Positions 16,419 to 26,412 of a stretch of DNA of 64,000 bases are shown piece after piece. The DNA is from Pontixanthobacter aestiaquae. Its GTDB lineage: Bacteria > Pseudomonadota > Alphaproteobacteria > Sphingomonadales > Sphingomonadaceae. Where the stretch lies: the NCBI RefSeq assembly GCF_009827455.1, contig NZ_WTYZ01000001.1, positions 1,187,001-1,251,000 of the forward strand, read 5' to 3'. The translations under genes and the position numbers were made by a program. Under the pieces are notes generated by a model that was given only the letters and a program-made list of their open reading frames with translations, was not told the DNA's origin and ran no database searches. Numbering within the stretch: position 1 is the first letter of the stretch; the number at the start of each line of letters is the position of its first letter.

Positions 16419-18305
16419 TCAATCGGCAAAAATCGCCATTGCTTTGGCAAGCCATCCACTCGGCGGTGCCGTCGATCTAGAAGCAGCCGGTGATACCGGA
16501 CACTCCAGACAATAGGCCTGCATTCCGCGGACCGACAGCAGACGGTCAAGATCGCTGTGCGCTTGGCCAATCAAGGCTTGCTGACGGCCTGTTACCATTG
16601 CGAACAAGTCGCCACCGGTTCGCGCGCTTTCTGCATCATCATCCATCAACAGACTGCGCAGTAGAGTGCTGTATTGGTCAGGGCCATCGCCCAGATATTG
16701 CGCGTGCCATGCGCCCTCTTCTAGACCGGCTTTTCCCGCCGCATAGGCAAGAGCATCTTCAATGCCGCCATATTGATCGACCAAGCCGATCTGGCGTGCA
16801 GTTCCGCCATCCCACACACGGCCTTGGCCGATTGCGTCAATCTCTTCCATCGACTTGCCACGCGCTTCTGCAACGCGGGTGAGGAAATCATTGTAACCGT
16901 CTTCAATTGTGGCTTGCAGCAGAGCGTCGACTTCCGGCGTGAATCCGGAAATCAGATCAGGCTGGCCGGATAGCGGCGTGGTTCGCACGCCATCGCCATT
17001 GACGCCCCATTCGGCTGCGGCATCTTCGAATGTCGGGATCACTGCGAAAATACCGATCGAGCCGGTGATCGATTCCGGTTCGGCAAAGATACGGTCGGCT
17101 GGTGTGGACACCCAGTATCCGCCACTTGCGGCTACATTGGCCATTGATACGACTATCGGAATATCTTTCGCTTTGTGACGCAGGATCGCGCGGCGGATTT
17201 CTTCCGAAGCGAGCACCGATCCGCCCGGTGAATCCACCCGTACCACCAGCGCTTTGAAGTCTTCGTTCAGCGCATCATCGAGCAGGCCGGCAATCCGGTC
17301 ACCGCCTGCTGTGCCGGGTCCGGCATCACCATCGACGATTTCACCCGCGATTGTCACGACGCCAATCGCATCGCCTTCCGTGTCGACCGGATTGTCCGCG
17401 AGCCATGCGCCCAGTTCTGTATAAGCGAAAGTCCCGGGCGCTTCGTCCCATTCGTCCTCGCCCGCCAATTCTGCGACGCGCTCGCCGAACTCAACCTTGT
17501 TGCCCAGCTTATCGACCATGCCCGCAGCGAGCGCTGCTTGAGCCAAATCGCCCTGGTTTGCCTGTACCCATTCTGCGGGTGTCTTGGTGACGAGATCGAG
17601 GTCGATATCGGGCCGCGCCTTTTTGACGTTGGCTTGCCATTCTTCCCATAGAGAGCCGAATAGCTGCTGGTAATTCTCGCGCGCCTCGGGCGACATATCG
17701 CTGCGTGAATAGGGTTCGACCGCAGATTTGTACGTGCCGACTTTATAGACCCGCGCATTGATGTTCAGATTTTCGAGCAACTCACCATAATAGAGCCGCG
17801 AACCGCCGGGGCCTGCGATCACAGCGCCGCCGAGGGGATCGACCCACACCTCGCTTGAATGCGCGGCCAACATCATCGCATCGTCGCCATAACCGATGGC
17901 GTAAGTAAGCACGGGCTTGTTCGCTGCCTTAACCCGGTCGAGCGCTTCGCCGATGGTTTGCATATGCACATGACCGCCGCCAACGAAGCTGGTTAGGTCA
18001 AGCACAACGGCTTTGATCCGTTCATCAGTGGCCGCGCTGTTGAGCGCGTGGACGACGTCACGGACCTGAAATTCTGCCATGGGCGCCTGTCCGCTCAAAA
18101 ATGCCTGAAGCGGATCAACTTCGGTTCTTTCTTCGACAATCACGCCGTCAAGCTCAAGCAGCAAAGCGCCTTCCTGAACCAGTGCAGCGCTGGGCCGCGC
18201 GGTCAGAATGGCGAACAGCATCCAAAAGAACAGCAACAGGAAGATCAGCGCCAAGAAATCCTTGATGCCCCGTAACAGCCGCCAAACTTTACCCGCAAAT
18301 GCCAT
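16419..18305 (-). CDS. sppA: Signal peptide peptidase SppA, 67K type
   Basis: Membrane-anchored serine protease that degrades cleaved signal peptides. The 628-residue protein has one N-terminal membrane helix (about 17-35) and two tandem S49 domains, as in Escherichia coli SppA. The catalytic Lys193 lies in VGTYKSAVEPY of the first domain and the nucleophile Ser394 in VAASGGYWVS of the second, the split Ser/Lys dyad of the long form. The Cys-containing C-terminal 40 residues (after about 590) look unstructured. Single gene, divergent from pyrB. Confidence 0.95.
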   Translation of the reverse strand: MAFAGKVWRLLRGIKDFLALIFLLLFFWMLFAILTARPSAALVQEGALLLELDGVIVEERTEVDPLQAFLSGQAPMAEFQVRDVVHALNSAATDERIKAVVLDLTSFVGGGHVHMQTIGEALDRVKAANKPVLTYAIGYGDDAMMLAAHSSEVWVDPLGGAVIAGPGGSRLYYGELLENLNINARVYKVGTYKSAVEPYSRSDMSPEARENYQQLFGSLWEEWQANVKKARPDIDLDLVTKTPAEWVQANQGDLAQAALAAGMVDKLGNKVEFGERVAELAGEDEWDEAPGTFAYTELGAWLADNPVDTEGDAIGVVTIAGEIVDGDAGPGTAGGDRIAGLLDDALNEDFKALVVRVDSPGGSVLASEEIRRAILRHKAKDIPIVVSMANVAASGGYWVSTPADRIFAEPESITGSIGIFAVIPTFEDAAAEWGVNGDGVRTTPLSGQPDLISGFTPEVDALLQATIEDGYNDFLTRVAEARGKSMEEIDAIGQGRVWDGGTARQIGLVDQYGGIEDALAYAAGKAGLEEGAWHAQYLGDGPDQYSTLLRSLLMDDDAESARTGGDLFAMVTGRQQALIGQAHSDLDRLLSVRGMQAYCLECPVSPAASRSTAPPSGWLAKAMAIFAD

Positions 18306-18417
18306 TTTCGAATTGCCTCTAAATCTAATATTGCAGCCTAGTTAGGGACACATCGGTAATATCGCCAGTCGAAACCGCTTGAGCCGCAGACCTGCCTCGA
18401 CTAATGGCCTCACTTTA

Positions 18418-19470
18418 ATGACATCGACGCACTCCTCATCCGGTACCAAGCGGGAATATCCTGCAGGGTCACTGGCCTTTCCGCACCGCGATCTGCTCGG
18501 CATTGGCCAGCTGGAACGTCACGAAGTTCTGTTTCTGTTGGATGAAGCCGAGCAATGGGTCGATCTGAACCGGCAGACCGCGAAACACAGCGATACTCTT
18601 GCGGGGCTGACGATTATCAATGCGTTTTTTGAAAACTCCACCCGGACACTGTTGAGTTTTGAAATCGCGGGCAAACGTTTGGGCGCAGATGTGGTCAATA
18701 TGCACGCCGCGCAGTCGAGCGTGAAGAAGGGCGAGACGCTGATCGATACCGCGATCACGCTCAACGCGATGCGGGCAGATGCGATCGTGATCCGCCATGG
18801 CTCCAGCGGCGCGGTGGAACTGATTGCGAGCAAAGTCGATTGCCCGGTCTTAAACGCCGGAGACGGGCAGCATGAGCACCCGACACAGGCTTTGCTCGAC
18901 GCGCTTGCGCTGCGTCATGCTCTGCGCGAACGCGGACACAATGCCGATGACTTTACTGGCCTGACCGTCACGATCTGCGGCGATATTCTGCATAGCCGCG
19001 TGGCGCGGTCCAACATTCTGTGCCTGACAGCGCTGGGCGCTTCGGTCCGCTTATGCGCCCCGCCAGCGCTCATGCCTGCCGAGGTTGAAGCGATGGGCGC
19101 GACGCCGTTTAGCGATTTCGATGCCGCGCTGGATGGCAGCGATGTGGTGATGATGCTGCGGCTCCAGACCGAACGGATGGAAGGGCAGTTTATCCCTTCG
19201 GCGCGCGAATATCATCATCTGTTCGGCCTTACGCAAGAACGCCTGCAACGCGCGGCTCCCGATGCCCTGGTGATGCATCCCGGCCCGATGAATCGCGGGG
19301 TCGAGATCGATAGCGAAGTCGCCGATATGATCGGACGCTCGATTATTACGCGGCAGGTCGAGATGGGCGTTGCGATCCGGATGGCAGCGCTCGATGTGCT
19401 AACGCGCAAAACACGCGGAATTGACGGCTGGGCCAACGCGCTGTCAGCTAATGGGGAGCGCTGGGCATGA
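18418..19470 (+). CDS. pyrB: Aspartate carbamoyltransferase catalytic subunit
   Basis: Second step of de novo pyrimidine synthesis: carbamoyl phosphate plus aspartate to carbamoyl aspartate. The 350-residue protein has the carbamoyl-phosphate loop FENSTRT (about 71-77), the SSVKKGE loop, [13 protein letters not shown] and the late PGPMNRG motif. The N-terminal 20 residues are a poorly conserved extension. The ATG at 18418 is the most plausible start, though the SD is weak. The last bases overlap the start of the PyrC-like gene (ATGA), so the two are translationally coupled and probably form a complex. No pyrI regulatory gene is present. Confidence 0.96.
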   Translation: MTSTHSSSGTKREYPAGSLAFPHRDLLGIGQLERHEVLFLLDEAEQWVDLNRQTAKHSDTLAGLTIINAFFENSTRTLLSFEIAGKRLGADVVNMHAAQSSVKKGETLIDTAITLNAMRADAIVIRHGSSGAVELIASKVDCPVLNAGDGQHEHPTQALLDALALRHALRERGHNADDFTGLTVTICGDILHSRVARSNILCLTALGASVRLCAPPALMPAEVEAMGATPFSDFDAALDGSDVVMMLRLQTERMEGQFIPSAREYHHLFGLTQERLQRAAPDALVMHPGPMNRGVEIDSEVADMIGRSIITRQVEMGVAIRMAALDVLTRKTRGIDGWANALSANGERWA

Positions 19471-20693
19471 AGCAGCAAGCGCCTCTTACCATCACAAACG
19501 GCCAGATTGTCGGGCCAGCCGGATTGACCTCTGGCGCGGTTCGCTGTGTTGATGGCGTAATCGATAGTGTCGGCGACGTGACACCGCAGGACGGCGATAC
19601 CCTCGTCGATGCCAAGGGCAAACTCATTACGCCGGGGCTGGTCGATTTCGGCGTATTTGCCGTCGATAAGCCAGCATTTCACTTTGGCGGGATTACGCGC
19701 GCAGCGGTGATGCCCGATCAAAGCCCTCCGCTCGATTATCCCTCACGCGTGCGGTTGGTCGCCTATAGCGGTAAGCCCGACCTGTGGGTGCATCCGCTAG
19801 CGGCTGCGACCAAGGGACTTGAGGGCCGTGAACTGGCCGAAATCGGCCTGATGAAGGATGCCGGTGCACGCGGAGTAGCAACGGGGCGCGGATGGATTGG
19901 AGATTCGGGCGCGATGCTCCGGCTGTTGCAATATGCAGCGATGCTCGATCTGGTGGTTGTGTCGCATGCTGAGGATGCTGGTCTTTCGGGTACAGCGTCT
20001 GCAACTGCAGGCAATATGGCCACGCGTTTGGGTCTGCCTAGTGCGCCTGCCGAGGCGGAGGCTTTGGCCGTCGCACGCGATATCGCGCTCGCCGGAATGG
20101 CTGGTGCGAAGCTACATATTCGGCAGGTAACGACCCAAGCATCGCTCGATCTGGTGCGTTCAGCGAAGGCTCGCGGCGTTCAGGTTACAGCTGGTGTCAC
20201 GCCCGCACATTTCATGCTGTCCGATCTCGCGACGGCGGAGTTCCGGACTTTCGCACGGCTGTCTCCGCCTCTCAGGAATGAAAGCGACCGGCAAGCCGTG
20301 ATTGAGGCGATTGGCGATGGTACTATCGACGTCATAGCGTCAGGCCACGATCCCCGCGGTCCGGAGGATAAGCGCCTTCCGTTCGCGGATGCGGAACCGG
20401 GTATGGCCGGGGCGGAAACGCTGCTCGCGATGACGCTGACATTGGTGCGGGATAAAGTGATCGACATGCCACGTGCGTGCGCATTGCTCGCCGCCAATCC
20501 GGCGAAACTGCTCGGCGTTCCATGCGGTCAGATTGCCGCTGGCCTGGAAGCCGATCTATGTATCGTCGATCCGGACAAGCCGTGGGTCGTCGACTCAAGC
20601 CAGATGGCGGCAAAAGGCGGCAACACGCCGTTCGACCATCAGCCGACGCAGGGCAGGGCGCTCTCCGTTTTCAAAGGCGGAGTGCAGCTTTAG
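19467..20693 (+). CDS. Dihydroorotase-like protein PyrC', probably inactive
   Basis: A 408-residue amidohydrolase-fold protein of the dihydroorotase family. The metal-binding DxHxH that opens active enzymes (PGLVDxHxH) reads DFGVF here (Asp60-Phe64), so both histidines are missing. The late TDH motif reads SGHDPR, without the catalytic aspartate. In several bacteria such a PyrC' pairs with PyrB as a non-catalytic subunit needed for assembly, and the ATGA overlap with pyrB fits that role. A functional dihydroorotase must be encoded elsewhere. Convergent with the DUF418 gene with 7 bases between the stops. Confidence 0.93.
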   Translation: MKQQAPLTITNGQIVGPAGLTSGAVRCVDGVIDSVGDVTPQDGDTLVDAKGKLITPGLVDFGVFAVDKPAFHFGGITRAAVMPDQSPPLDYPSRVRLVAYSGKPDLWVHPLAAATKGLEGRELAEIGLMKDAGARGVATGRGWIGDSGAMLRLLQYAAMLDLVVVSHAEDAGLSGTASATAGNMATRLGLPSAPAEAEALAVARDIALAGMAGAKLHIRQVTTQASLDLVRSAKARGVQVTAGVTPAHFMLSDLATAEFRTFARLSPPLRNESDRQAVIEAIGDGTIDVIASGHDPRGPEDKRLPFADAEPGMAGAETLLAMTLTLVRDKVIDMPRACALLAANPAKLLGVPCGQIAAGLEADLCIVDPDKPWVVDSSQMAAKGGNTPFDHQPTQGRALSVFKGGVQL

Positions 20694-20700
20694 TTTCGAC

Positions 20701-21966
20701 TTACCGCTTGAGCGGGAACAGCTTTCCGTAAGTCAGACAGCGCCACAGCCATTCAAGCGGACCGAAACGGAAGTGCGATAGCCACGGCTTCGACCACAGC
20801 AGCATGATCGCCCATGCGACGAGCACGACGATATACAGCTGCGGCCGGTTGAGTTCACCCCACAACCCGCCAGCCCAAGGGTGGAAGATCAGCATCATCA
20901 GTACCGATGTGCCGAGATAATTGGTGAATGCCATGCGTCCAGCGGCCGTGAACCGCTGCCCCAGCCATCCGGTCGCTTTCGGTCCCCATAGCGCAAGCAG
21001 CGCGGCCAGACCGATAATAACGGGCAGGCGCGGCAGTCCCGAAAATCCGACAAATGCCGAAAGTGTGCCCCAATAGGTGAAGCCTATGCTTTGCGCCCAT
21101 AGCGCAATCGGCACAGTCATCAGCGTTCCTGCGATAATGCCGATCCAGCCCCACATACGCTGCTTGGCAGGGTCTAACTCCCCGCTGAAAAACCCGTATC
21201 GGAACAGCCCCATGCCGATTAGCATCAGCGGCAGGGTTTCAAAAATAAACAGGAACAGCATGAAGCCAATGTCTCCCGCATGGGCGGTGACATTGTGGCT
21301 CACGAAATCGGCATAACTGCCTTGCGTCAGTATCGGGATTTCTGCCGCGCGCTCGGCCATATCTTCGGCCTTGCCTTGCGCCAGCCCTTCTCGCATTTCG
21401 GCCATGGCGGCCTGCTCGCCCCATTCGGTTTCGGCGACGAAATAGGCCGGCCCCATAAACATTGCATAGAACAGCATACCCGCAATGTAGCCAAGGATAC
21501 CTGCTCTCAGCTGCGCTTTCGCTGACCAGCGCAGACATGCCATCGCGGCGAAGCCAGCGATCGAGTAGAGAATGAGGATATCGCCGCGCCAGATGAAGAA
21601 GAAGTGGATCAAGCCAAATATCAGCAGAAATGCCAGCCGGCGGGCTTGTAACCAGCGTGTTTGCCCTTTGGCCCACGCCTTTTCCATAAACAGCACCAGG
21701 CCCGCACCGAACAACAGCGTGAACAGACCGCGCATCTTTCCGTCGATCAGGACGAATTGCGCAACCCACATCCACCCTGCATCATCTGCATGCGGCGCGA
21801 CGAAACCGTCAGGCCACATATAGGCGGAGAACGGTTGACCGAACGCGATGATATTCGCGGCCAGAATACCCAGCACTGCGATACCGCGGGTGAAATCCAG
21901 ACCGAGCAATCGCGGTGTCTGTGTCGCGGATGCGGGCAGAACCTGCTCGCTAGTACTGTCACTCAT
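20701..21966 (-). CDS. DUF418 family membrane protein
   Basis: A 421-residue polytopic membrane protein with about eight to ten hydrophobic segments. The family hallmarks are LLGLDFTRGIAVLGILAANI near the N-terminus, RGLFTLLFGAGLVLF, and the C-terminal DUF418 block with GRMAFTNYLGTSVLM and FGPLEWLWR. Members of this family (YeiB-like) are predicted transporters or acyl-transfer-related proteins with no proven function. It is transcribed in the same direction as the SPOR gene upstream (95-bp gap), but no functional link is obvious. Confidence 0.9.
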   Translation of the reverse strand: MSDSTSEQVLPASATQTPRLLGLDFTRGIAVLGILAANIIAFGQPFSAYMWPDGFVAPHADDAGWMWVAQFVLIDGKMRGLFTLLFGAGLVLFMEKAWAKGQTRWLQARRLAFLLIFGLIHFFFIWRGDILILYSIAGFAAMACLRWSAKAQLRAGILGYIAGMLFYAMFMGPAYFVAETEWGEQAAMAEMREGLAQGKAEDMAERAAEIPILTQGSYADFVSHNVTAHAGDIGFMLFLFIFETLPLMLIGMGLFRYGFFSGELDPAKQRMWGWIGIIAGTLMTVPIALWAQSIGFTYWGTLSAFVGFSGLPRLPVIIGLAALLALWGPKATGWLGQRFTAAGRMAFTNYLGTSVLMMLIFHPWAGGLWGELNRPQLYIVVLVAWAIMLLWSKPWLSHFRFGPLEWLWRCLTYGKLFPLKR

Positions 21967-22061
21967 TCGAAATTCCCCTCACCGCAATCGCTAGCAGCAT
22001 GCGGTAAACGGGGGAATATTTATCTATGAGTTGCTAGTCAGCGTCGACGAAACCGCGACGC

Positions 22062-23228
22062 TTAGCGAGTAACCAGGCAATCTTGCCCGCTGCGTTTCAG
22101 TGTATTGCACGCGTTTTGGGCGCTGGAACGGCTTGGATACCCGCCTGCTTGCAGCTTCACGACGCGGCCCGCAGGCACCACGAACTTTTGTTTGCCTGAC
22201 AAAACCGCATTGTCCGACAGACGCGACCACAGTCGGTCGGCATTGCTGCGCACACCAAATGCACCGAGCTGTACGCGCCATGGCCCATTTGCGCTTGCCG
22301 AATTCGCAGCAACGCGGCGCGGAGCAGGTGGATTGGGATCAGCGGCAACTTGAGCTGTCCGCACCGGAGCCGTCCGGGCGGGGGCGGGCGTAGCTTGCGT
22401 CGGCACCACAAAATCAGCGCCTGCGCGGGCCGGGCTTTCGGTGCCGGTCACACGCGCGGCCTCGGCCACAGCGGTTTGCGCTGCGGCAACTGAGGGCGGG
22501 ACTCTCATAGATTGGATTGGCTCTGGAATACGCGTCACAGAGCTGGGCAGTGGCGAGCGGGCAGATGCGCTTGCTTGCCGTGGCGGCGAAGCGGATGCCG
22601 CCGGTTTGACCGTCACGCCCAATTCGTCCGAGGCGATTTGCTGCGCCAGCGTTGTATTGGCATCGCGCTTCAGCTTCTGCGCCAGCACTTGCGCCTCTTG
22701 GCGCTGCGCCAACGGAATAAAATCATCCATTTGTGTGATCGCCGGTTTGGCCTGGGCAAATCCGGCGGAGTTCGACAGAGTCATCAGGGCATAAGCGCGA
22801 ACCCAGTCCTTACCCACCAGATCGCCATTGAAGTGCCCGATACCCAGTAAATACTGCGCGCGCGGATTGCCGCGTTCGGCAGCTTTGATGATGTAAGGCA
22901 TCGCCTCTTCACGGCGGCCGCTTTGGAAAAGCAAAAGGCCGTAAGTATCGGTCGCCTTGATGTGCCCCTGCGCCGCAGCTTTCGCGATCAGGATTTCTGC
23001 CTGTTTGGAATTCTGCTCTACGCCGCGCCCCAACCGGTATGCCTGCGCCATGTTAAACTGTGCATCAGCATTGCCCTCTGCAGCCAAGTCGCGCCATTCG
23101 CGCACGGCGGCTTTATAGTCGCCGCGATTCCATGCTTCGTACCCAGCATTGAGCTCTGCCATAACAGGTGCAGCGACAGCCAGTGTCGCGGCGGCTGCGA
23201 GAAGAGAAAGTGCACGTGATCGTATCAT
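22062..23228 (-). CDS. Exported Sel1-repeat/SPOR-domain protein
   Basis: A 388-residue exported protein. It has a signal peptide (cleaved near VMAELN), three or four Sel1-type tetratricopeptide repeats (about 26-150, for example AEGNADAQFNMAQAYRLGRG), a long Pro/Ala-rich linker (about 205-305) and a C-terminal SPOR domain (about 312-388, start WRVQLGAFGVRSNADRLW). SPOR domains bind denuded peptidoglycan at the division septum. It is divergent from the ParA gene at 23495, and the downstream lipoprotein at 24949 also ends in a SPOR domain, so the group is probably one functional island. Confidence 0.92.
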   Translation of the reverse strand: MIRSRALSLLAAAATLAVAAPVMAELNAGYEAWNRGDYKAAVREWRDLAAEGNADAQFNMAQAYRLGRGVEQNSKQAEILIAKAAAQGHIKATDTYGLLLFQSGRREEAMPYIIKAAERGNPRAQYLLGIGHFNGDLVGKDWVRAYALMTLSNSAGFAQAKPAITQMDDFIPLAQRQEAQVLAQKLKRDANTTLAQQIASDELGVTVKPAASASPPRQASASARSPLPSSVTRIPEPIQSMRVPPSVAAAQTAVAEAARVTGTESPARAGADFVVPTQATPAPARTAPVRTAQVAADPNPPAPRRVAANSASANGPWRVQLGAFGVRSNADRLWSRLSDNAVLSGKQKFVVPAGRVVKLQAGGYPSRSSAQNACNTLKRSGQDCLVTR

Positions 23229-23403
23229 ACTGTCGAGAGACCCTTATTAAAATCGGTCCGGTTCAAATCATGTTCGTGGCGGCTTCATAGTGAATGAGGC
23301 GTTAGCATTTCGTTTCTATGCTGACTTCTCCGTTAACCAAGGCAGCAATCTTAGGATTCCAGCGACTCCAACCTGATATCTCCTTCATGCCATGTAAGTC
23401 TCG

Positions 23404-23418
23404 TTAACTCAAAATTAG
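23404..23418. promoter_or_regulatory. Candidate CtrA-type box upstream of the ParA gene
   Basis: TTAA-N7-TTAG, one mismatch from the alphaproteobacterial CtrA site TTAA-N7-TTAA, about 80 bases before the ParA start. The 265-bp gap between the SPOR gene (-) and the ParA gene (+) holds this and several GTTAAC sequences but no gene. A chpT gene in the window makes a CtrA pathway likely, but this site is only a pattern match. Confidence 0.3.
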
Positions 23419-23494
23419 GGGTATCCTGCGATCTCAGCATCCGAACCGCAATCGTGCGGCTTTGTAAGTTAACGGATTCTAGGGGGACCAGGCC

Positions 23495-24211
23495 TTGCGA
23501 GTACTGGCATTAGCATCGCAAAAGGGTGGATCGGGTAAAACCACGCTTTCGGGACATCTGGCAGTTCAGGCGCAGCGCGCCGGGGCCGGACCGGTCGTTC
23601 TTATCGACATTGATCCGCAAGGGTCGCTGGCCGATTGGTGGAATGAGCGTGAAGCAGAATATCCTGCTTTTGCGCAAACCACCGTCGCTCGTCTTGCGAA
23701 TGATCTTCAGGTTCTGCGTCAGCAGGGCTTCAAACTGGCAGTGATCGACACGCCGCCAGCGATTACTCTGGCCATCCAATCGGTTATCGGCGTTGCCGAG
23801 TTGATCGTTGTGCCAACCCGCCCGAGCCCGCATGATCTGCGCGCTGTAGGTGCTACGGTTGATCTGTGCGAACGCGCAGGCAAGCCGCTGGTGTTTGTGG
23901 TCAATGCCGCAACGCCGAAAGCCAAAATTACATCGGAAGCTGCCGTCGCGCTGTCACAGCACGGCACCGTTGCCCCGATCACGCTTCACCACCGCACGGA
24001 TTTCGCCGCCTCTATGATCGATGGCCGCACCGTGATGGAAGTCGATCCAGAAAGCCGCAGCGCAGCCGAGGTTACCGCACTTTGGAACTATATGGCTGAC
24101 CGGCTTGAGAAGAATTTCCGCCGCACAGTGTTCGCGGCACCAGGTTCGGTCTCGCAAGTTGCACCGGCTCACCGTCCAGGCGGAGGCTTCGGCCGCCGCG
24201 TCGCCCAGTAA
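23495..24211 (+). CDS. ParA family ATPase
   Basis: A 238-residue P-loop ATPase of the ParA/MinD group. It has a deviant Walker A (QKGGSGKTTLSG, about 8-19), a Walker A' / switch region DIDPQGSLADWW and a Walker B region VIDTPPAI. These proteins dimerise on ATP and position chromosomes, plasmids or protein complexes. There is no ParB or parS-like repeat next to it; the partner is instead the acidic, RHH-tailed protein encoded 22 bases downstream. I took the TTG at 23495 as start because AGGGGGACC lies just upstream and the protein then begins directly with the first beta strand. An orphan ParA linked to SPOR proteins. Confidence 0.93.
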   Translation: MRVLALASQKGGSGKTTLSGHLAVQAQRAGAGPVVLIDIDPQGSLADWWNEREAEYPAFAQTTVARLANDLQVLRQQGFKLAVIDTPPAITLAIQSVIGVAELIVVPTRPSPHDLRAVGATVDLCERAGKPLVFVVNAATPKAKITSEAAVALSQHGTVAPITLHHRTDFAASMIDGRTVMEVDPESRSAAEVTALWNYMADRLEKNFRRTVFAAPGSVSQVAPAHRPGGGFGRRVAQ

Positions 24212-24233
24212 GCGGGGGATCAGGACACACGTC

Positions 24234-24911
24234 ATGGACGACTCGAACTTTGCCTCTCTCAGCCCGACTTTGCTAGCCCGTAAGGGCGGTGCGAAGCCGG
24301 CTATGCGCCCGCAAATGGCGCCGCTCACAGCGGGTAGCGCTGCGCAAAGCCTGGAAGACCTGGGCTGGAACGATATGGGCGCCGAAGACGATGCGCCCAA
24401 GCATGATGCCGAAGTCGCGCATCTGACACCGGCACCGGCCAATCCCGAAGCGGATGCGGAAGCGCAGGAACTGGCCGAACAGGCTGAAGCAGCCTTGACC
24501 GACCTCCTGGCCGAAAAGCCCGTAGTGCGCCGCCAGCAAGAAGGTCTTTATGCGACGTTGAGCCCAGCTGAGGCCGGTTCCAGCGAAGGCCAAGAATTCG
24601 AAGAAGAGGACGAGCCGGAACAGCGAGAGGAACAGCCCGTCCAGGCGGACGCTTTGCCCGTCGAAGAAGTGCCTCAAGAGCCTGCACCGGTTCAACTGCA
24701 TGCGAAACCATCGCGCAACCGCCGCTCCGCGCTGGATCGCGGCAAGCGCGCTGCCTTTACTCTGCGTCTTGATGCGGATCGCCATCTGAAACTTCGCCTC
24801 GCCTGCACGCTGCGCAATCGCAGTGCCCAGCAATTGGTGACCGAAGCTCTCGACCAACTGCTCGGCGACATGCCCGATGTGGATTCACTCGCCGCGCAAG
24901 TGCGCACCTGA
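24234..24911 (+). CDS. Acidic protein with C-terminal ribbon-helix-helix-like domain
   Basis: A 225-residue protein without a recognised family name. Residues 1-150 are low-complexity, Ala/Glu/Pro-rich and probably disordered. The last 50 residues (RAAFTLRLDADRHLKLRLAC, then RNRSAQQLVTEALDQLLGD) have the strand-helix-helix pattern of a ribbon-helix-helix DNA-binding fold, which suggests a dimeric DNA- or ParA-binding partner, in the manner of small ParB/ParG-like proteins. It follows the ParA gene by 22 bases and precedes a SPOR lipoprotein gene, in one apparent operon. Start chosen at the ATG at 24234, after GGGGATCAGGA. Confidence 0.8.
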   Translation: MDDSNFASLSPTLLARKGGAKPAMRPQMAPLTAGSAAQSLEDLGWNDMGAEDDAPKHDAEVAHLTPAPANPEADAEAQELAEQAEAALTDLLAEKPVVRRQQEGLYATLSPAEAGSSEGQEFEEEDEPEQREEQPVQADALPVEEVPQEPAPVQLHAKPSRNRRSALDRGKRAAFTLRLDADRHLKLRLACTLRNRSAQQLVTEALDQLLGDMPDVDSLAAQVRT

Positions 24912-24948
24912 TTTGACACGAAGACCAAGAGCAAAAGGGAAACAGACA

Positions 24949-26319
24949 ATGCCCAAGATAGCCAAACAAAACCGGGCCATCATGCTGGCCGTTACGACTG
25001 CCCTTGCAACCACCACTCTGGCTGGTTGCGCATCGTCGCAGGCTGCGCCGCGTGCTGATTTCTCCGCGCAAAAAGCGCAAAATGCACTGGTCAAAGGCAA
25101 GACAAGTCAAGCAATCGCCCATGCGGAAGAATCCGTATTGGCTGAGCCGCGTAACGCCGGTTACCGCGCGATGCTCGGCGCCGTGTACATGGAATCAGGC
25201 CGTTTTCAGTCGGCAGCCACAAGTTTCAAAGACGCCATGACGCTGGGCGACAACAGTTCGCGTACGGCATTGAGCTATGCGCTCGCCGAAATCGCTGCGG
25301 GCAACAACTCTGCTGCGCTGGCAACTCTCAGCGAGTACCGCGATTCGATTGATCCTGCCGACCTGGGCCTGGCATTTTCACTTGCGGGCAATCCTGAGCG
25401 CGGCATTCACATATTGGGCAACGCTCTGCGTGCGGGTCAGGCAACACCAAAAGTTCGCCAGAACCTGGCCTATTCTTACGCTCTCAAGGGTGAGTGGCGG
25501 GCTGCTCGTCTGATGGCGGCAGAAGACGTGCCGGCCGATCAGGTCAGCGACCGTATCGGTGAATGGGCGCAGACTGTCCGACCCGAATATTTCCAATCAC
25601 GGGTTGCCAACCTTCTGGGTGTTCCGCTGGTCGGCGATACCGGTCAGCCTGCGCAATTGGCGCTTTCAGATGCTGTAACAGCAGAGCAGCTGGCTGCCGC
25701 CCAAACATCCGGTCTGGATCCAGTCCAAGTCGCTGATGCACCGATGGCATCACCTGACTACGCACTGCCACCAATGGGCGGCGAGTTGCCAGCTGTTGGA
25801 GCACAGGTCGCTGTTGCGCCCGCACCGGCACCTATTGTTGGCGCGGCGCCTTCTCCTGCAGAAGAGTCCACGGGTTTCGTTGCTGCATTCGCCGAACCAA
25901 CGCCAACCGGAGCGACGCTTGCGGACATCACCAGCAGCGCCGTTCGTTTCGTATCGAACCCGGTTGTCCAGAAAACGCCAGCCAGCACCGCGGCAAAAGC
26001 TGCTGCCGAGTCACGCCCAGTGGCCCATGGTGAGCATCTCATTCAACTCGGCTCGTTCTCGACCGAAGCCAGCGCTAAACGGGCTTGGGGTATCTATGCC
26101 AAGCGTTATCCGCAACTGAAAGACTATGACATGGTCATCACCGAAGCACGTGTGCGCGGCAAGAAATATTTCCGCGTTTCGGCAGGCGGCTTCAAGAACG
26201 CCAGCGCACGCAGCATGTGCTCGACCGTGAAAGCGAAAGGCCAAGGCTGCATTACTTGGGCGGCAAATGCGCCGCTTCCAGGTGCAATTGACCGCGGCGT
26301 GCGGATGGCCAGCCGCTAA
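24949..26319 (+). CDS. SPOR-domain lipoprotein with TPR-like repeats
   Basis: A 456-residue lipoprotein. It has a signal peptide with lipobox LAGC (Cys at about 27), TPR-like helical repeats (about 40-190), a Pro/Ala-rich linker and a C-terminal SPOR domain (about 370-450, HLIQLGSFSTEASAKRAWGI). The periplasmic SPOR domain should bind septal peptidoglycan. The start at 24949 has AAGGGA upstream; the open frame extends 72 bases further 5' into the preceding gene. Third gene of the ParA operon, and closed by a terminator at 26368. Confidence 0.9.
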   Translation: MPKIAKQNRAIMLAVTTALATTTLAGCASSQAAPRADFSAQKAQNALVKGKTSQAIAHAEESVLAEPRNAGYRAMLGAVYMESGRFQSAATSFKDAMTLGDNSSRTALSYALAEIAAGNNSAALATLSEYRDSIDPADLGLAFSLAGNPERGIHILGNALRAGQATPKVRQNLAYSYALKGEWRAARLMAAEDVPADQVSDRIGEWAQTVRPEYFQSRVANLLGVPLVGDTGQPAQLALSDAVTAEQLAAAQTSGLDPVQVADAPMASPDYALPPMGGELPAVGAQVAVAPAPAPIVGAAPSPAEESTGFVAAFAEPTPTGATLADITSSAVRFVSNPVVQKTPASTAAKAAAESRPVAHGEHLIQLGSFSTEASAKRAWGIYAKRYPQLKDYDMVITEARVRGKKYFRVSAGGFKNASARSMCSTVKAKGQGCITWAANAPLPGAIDRGVRMASR

Positions 26320-26367
26320 TTCTCGTACCGGTTTTGCCGGTCAGCAAAAATTTTGCATAACAGCGAG

Positions 26368-26398
26368 AGCGCCCTTCCGGTTTCGGGAGGGCGCTTTT
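26368..26398 (+). terminator. Rho-independent terminator of the ParA/SPOR operon
   Basis: Twelve-base stem AGCGCCCTTCCG / CGGGAGGGCGCT with one G-T pair and a GTTT loop, followed by TTT (26368-26398). Confidence 0.85.
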
Positions 26399-26412
26399 CG
26401 CTCTCAAGTCTC

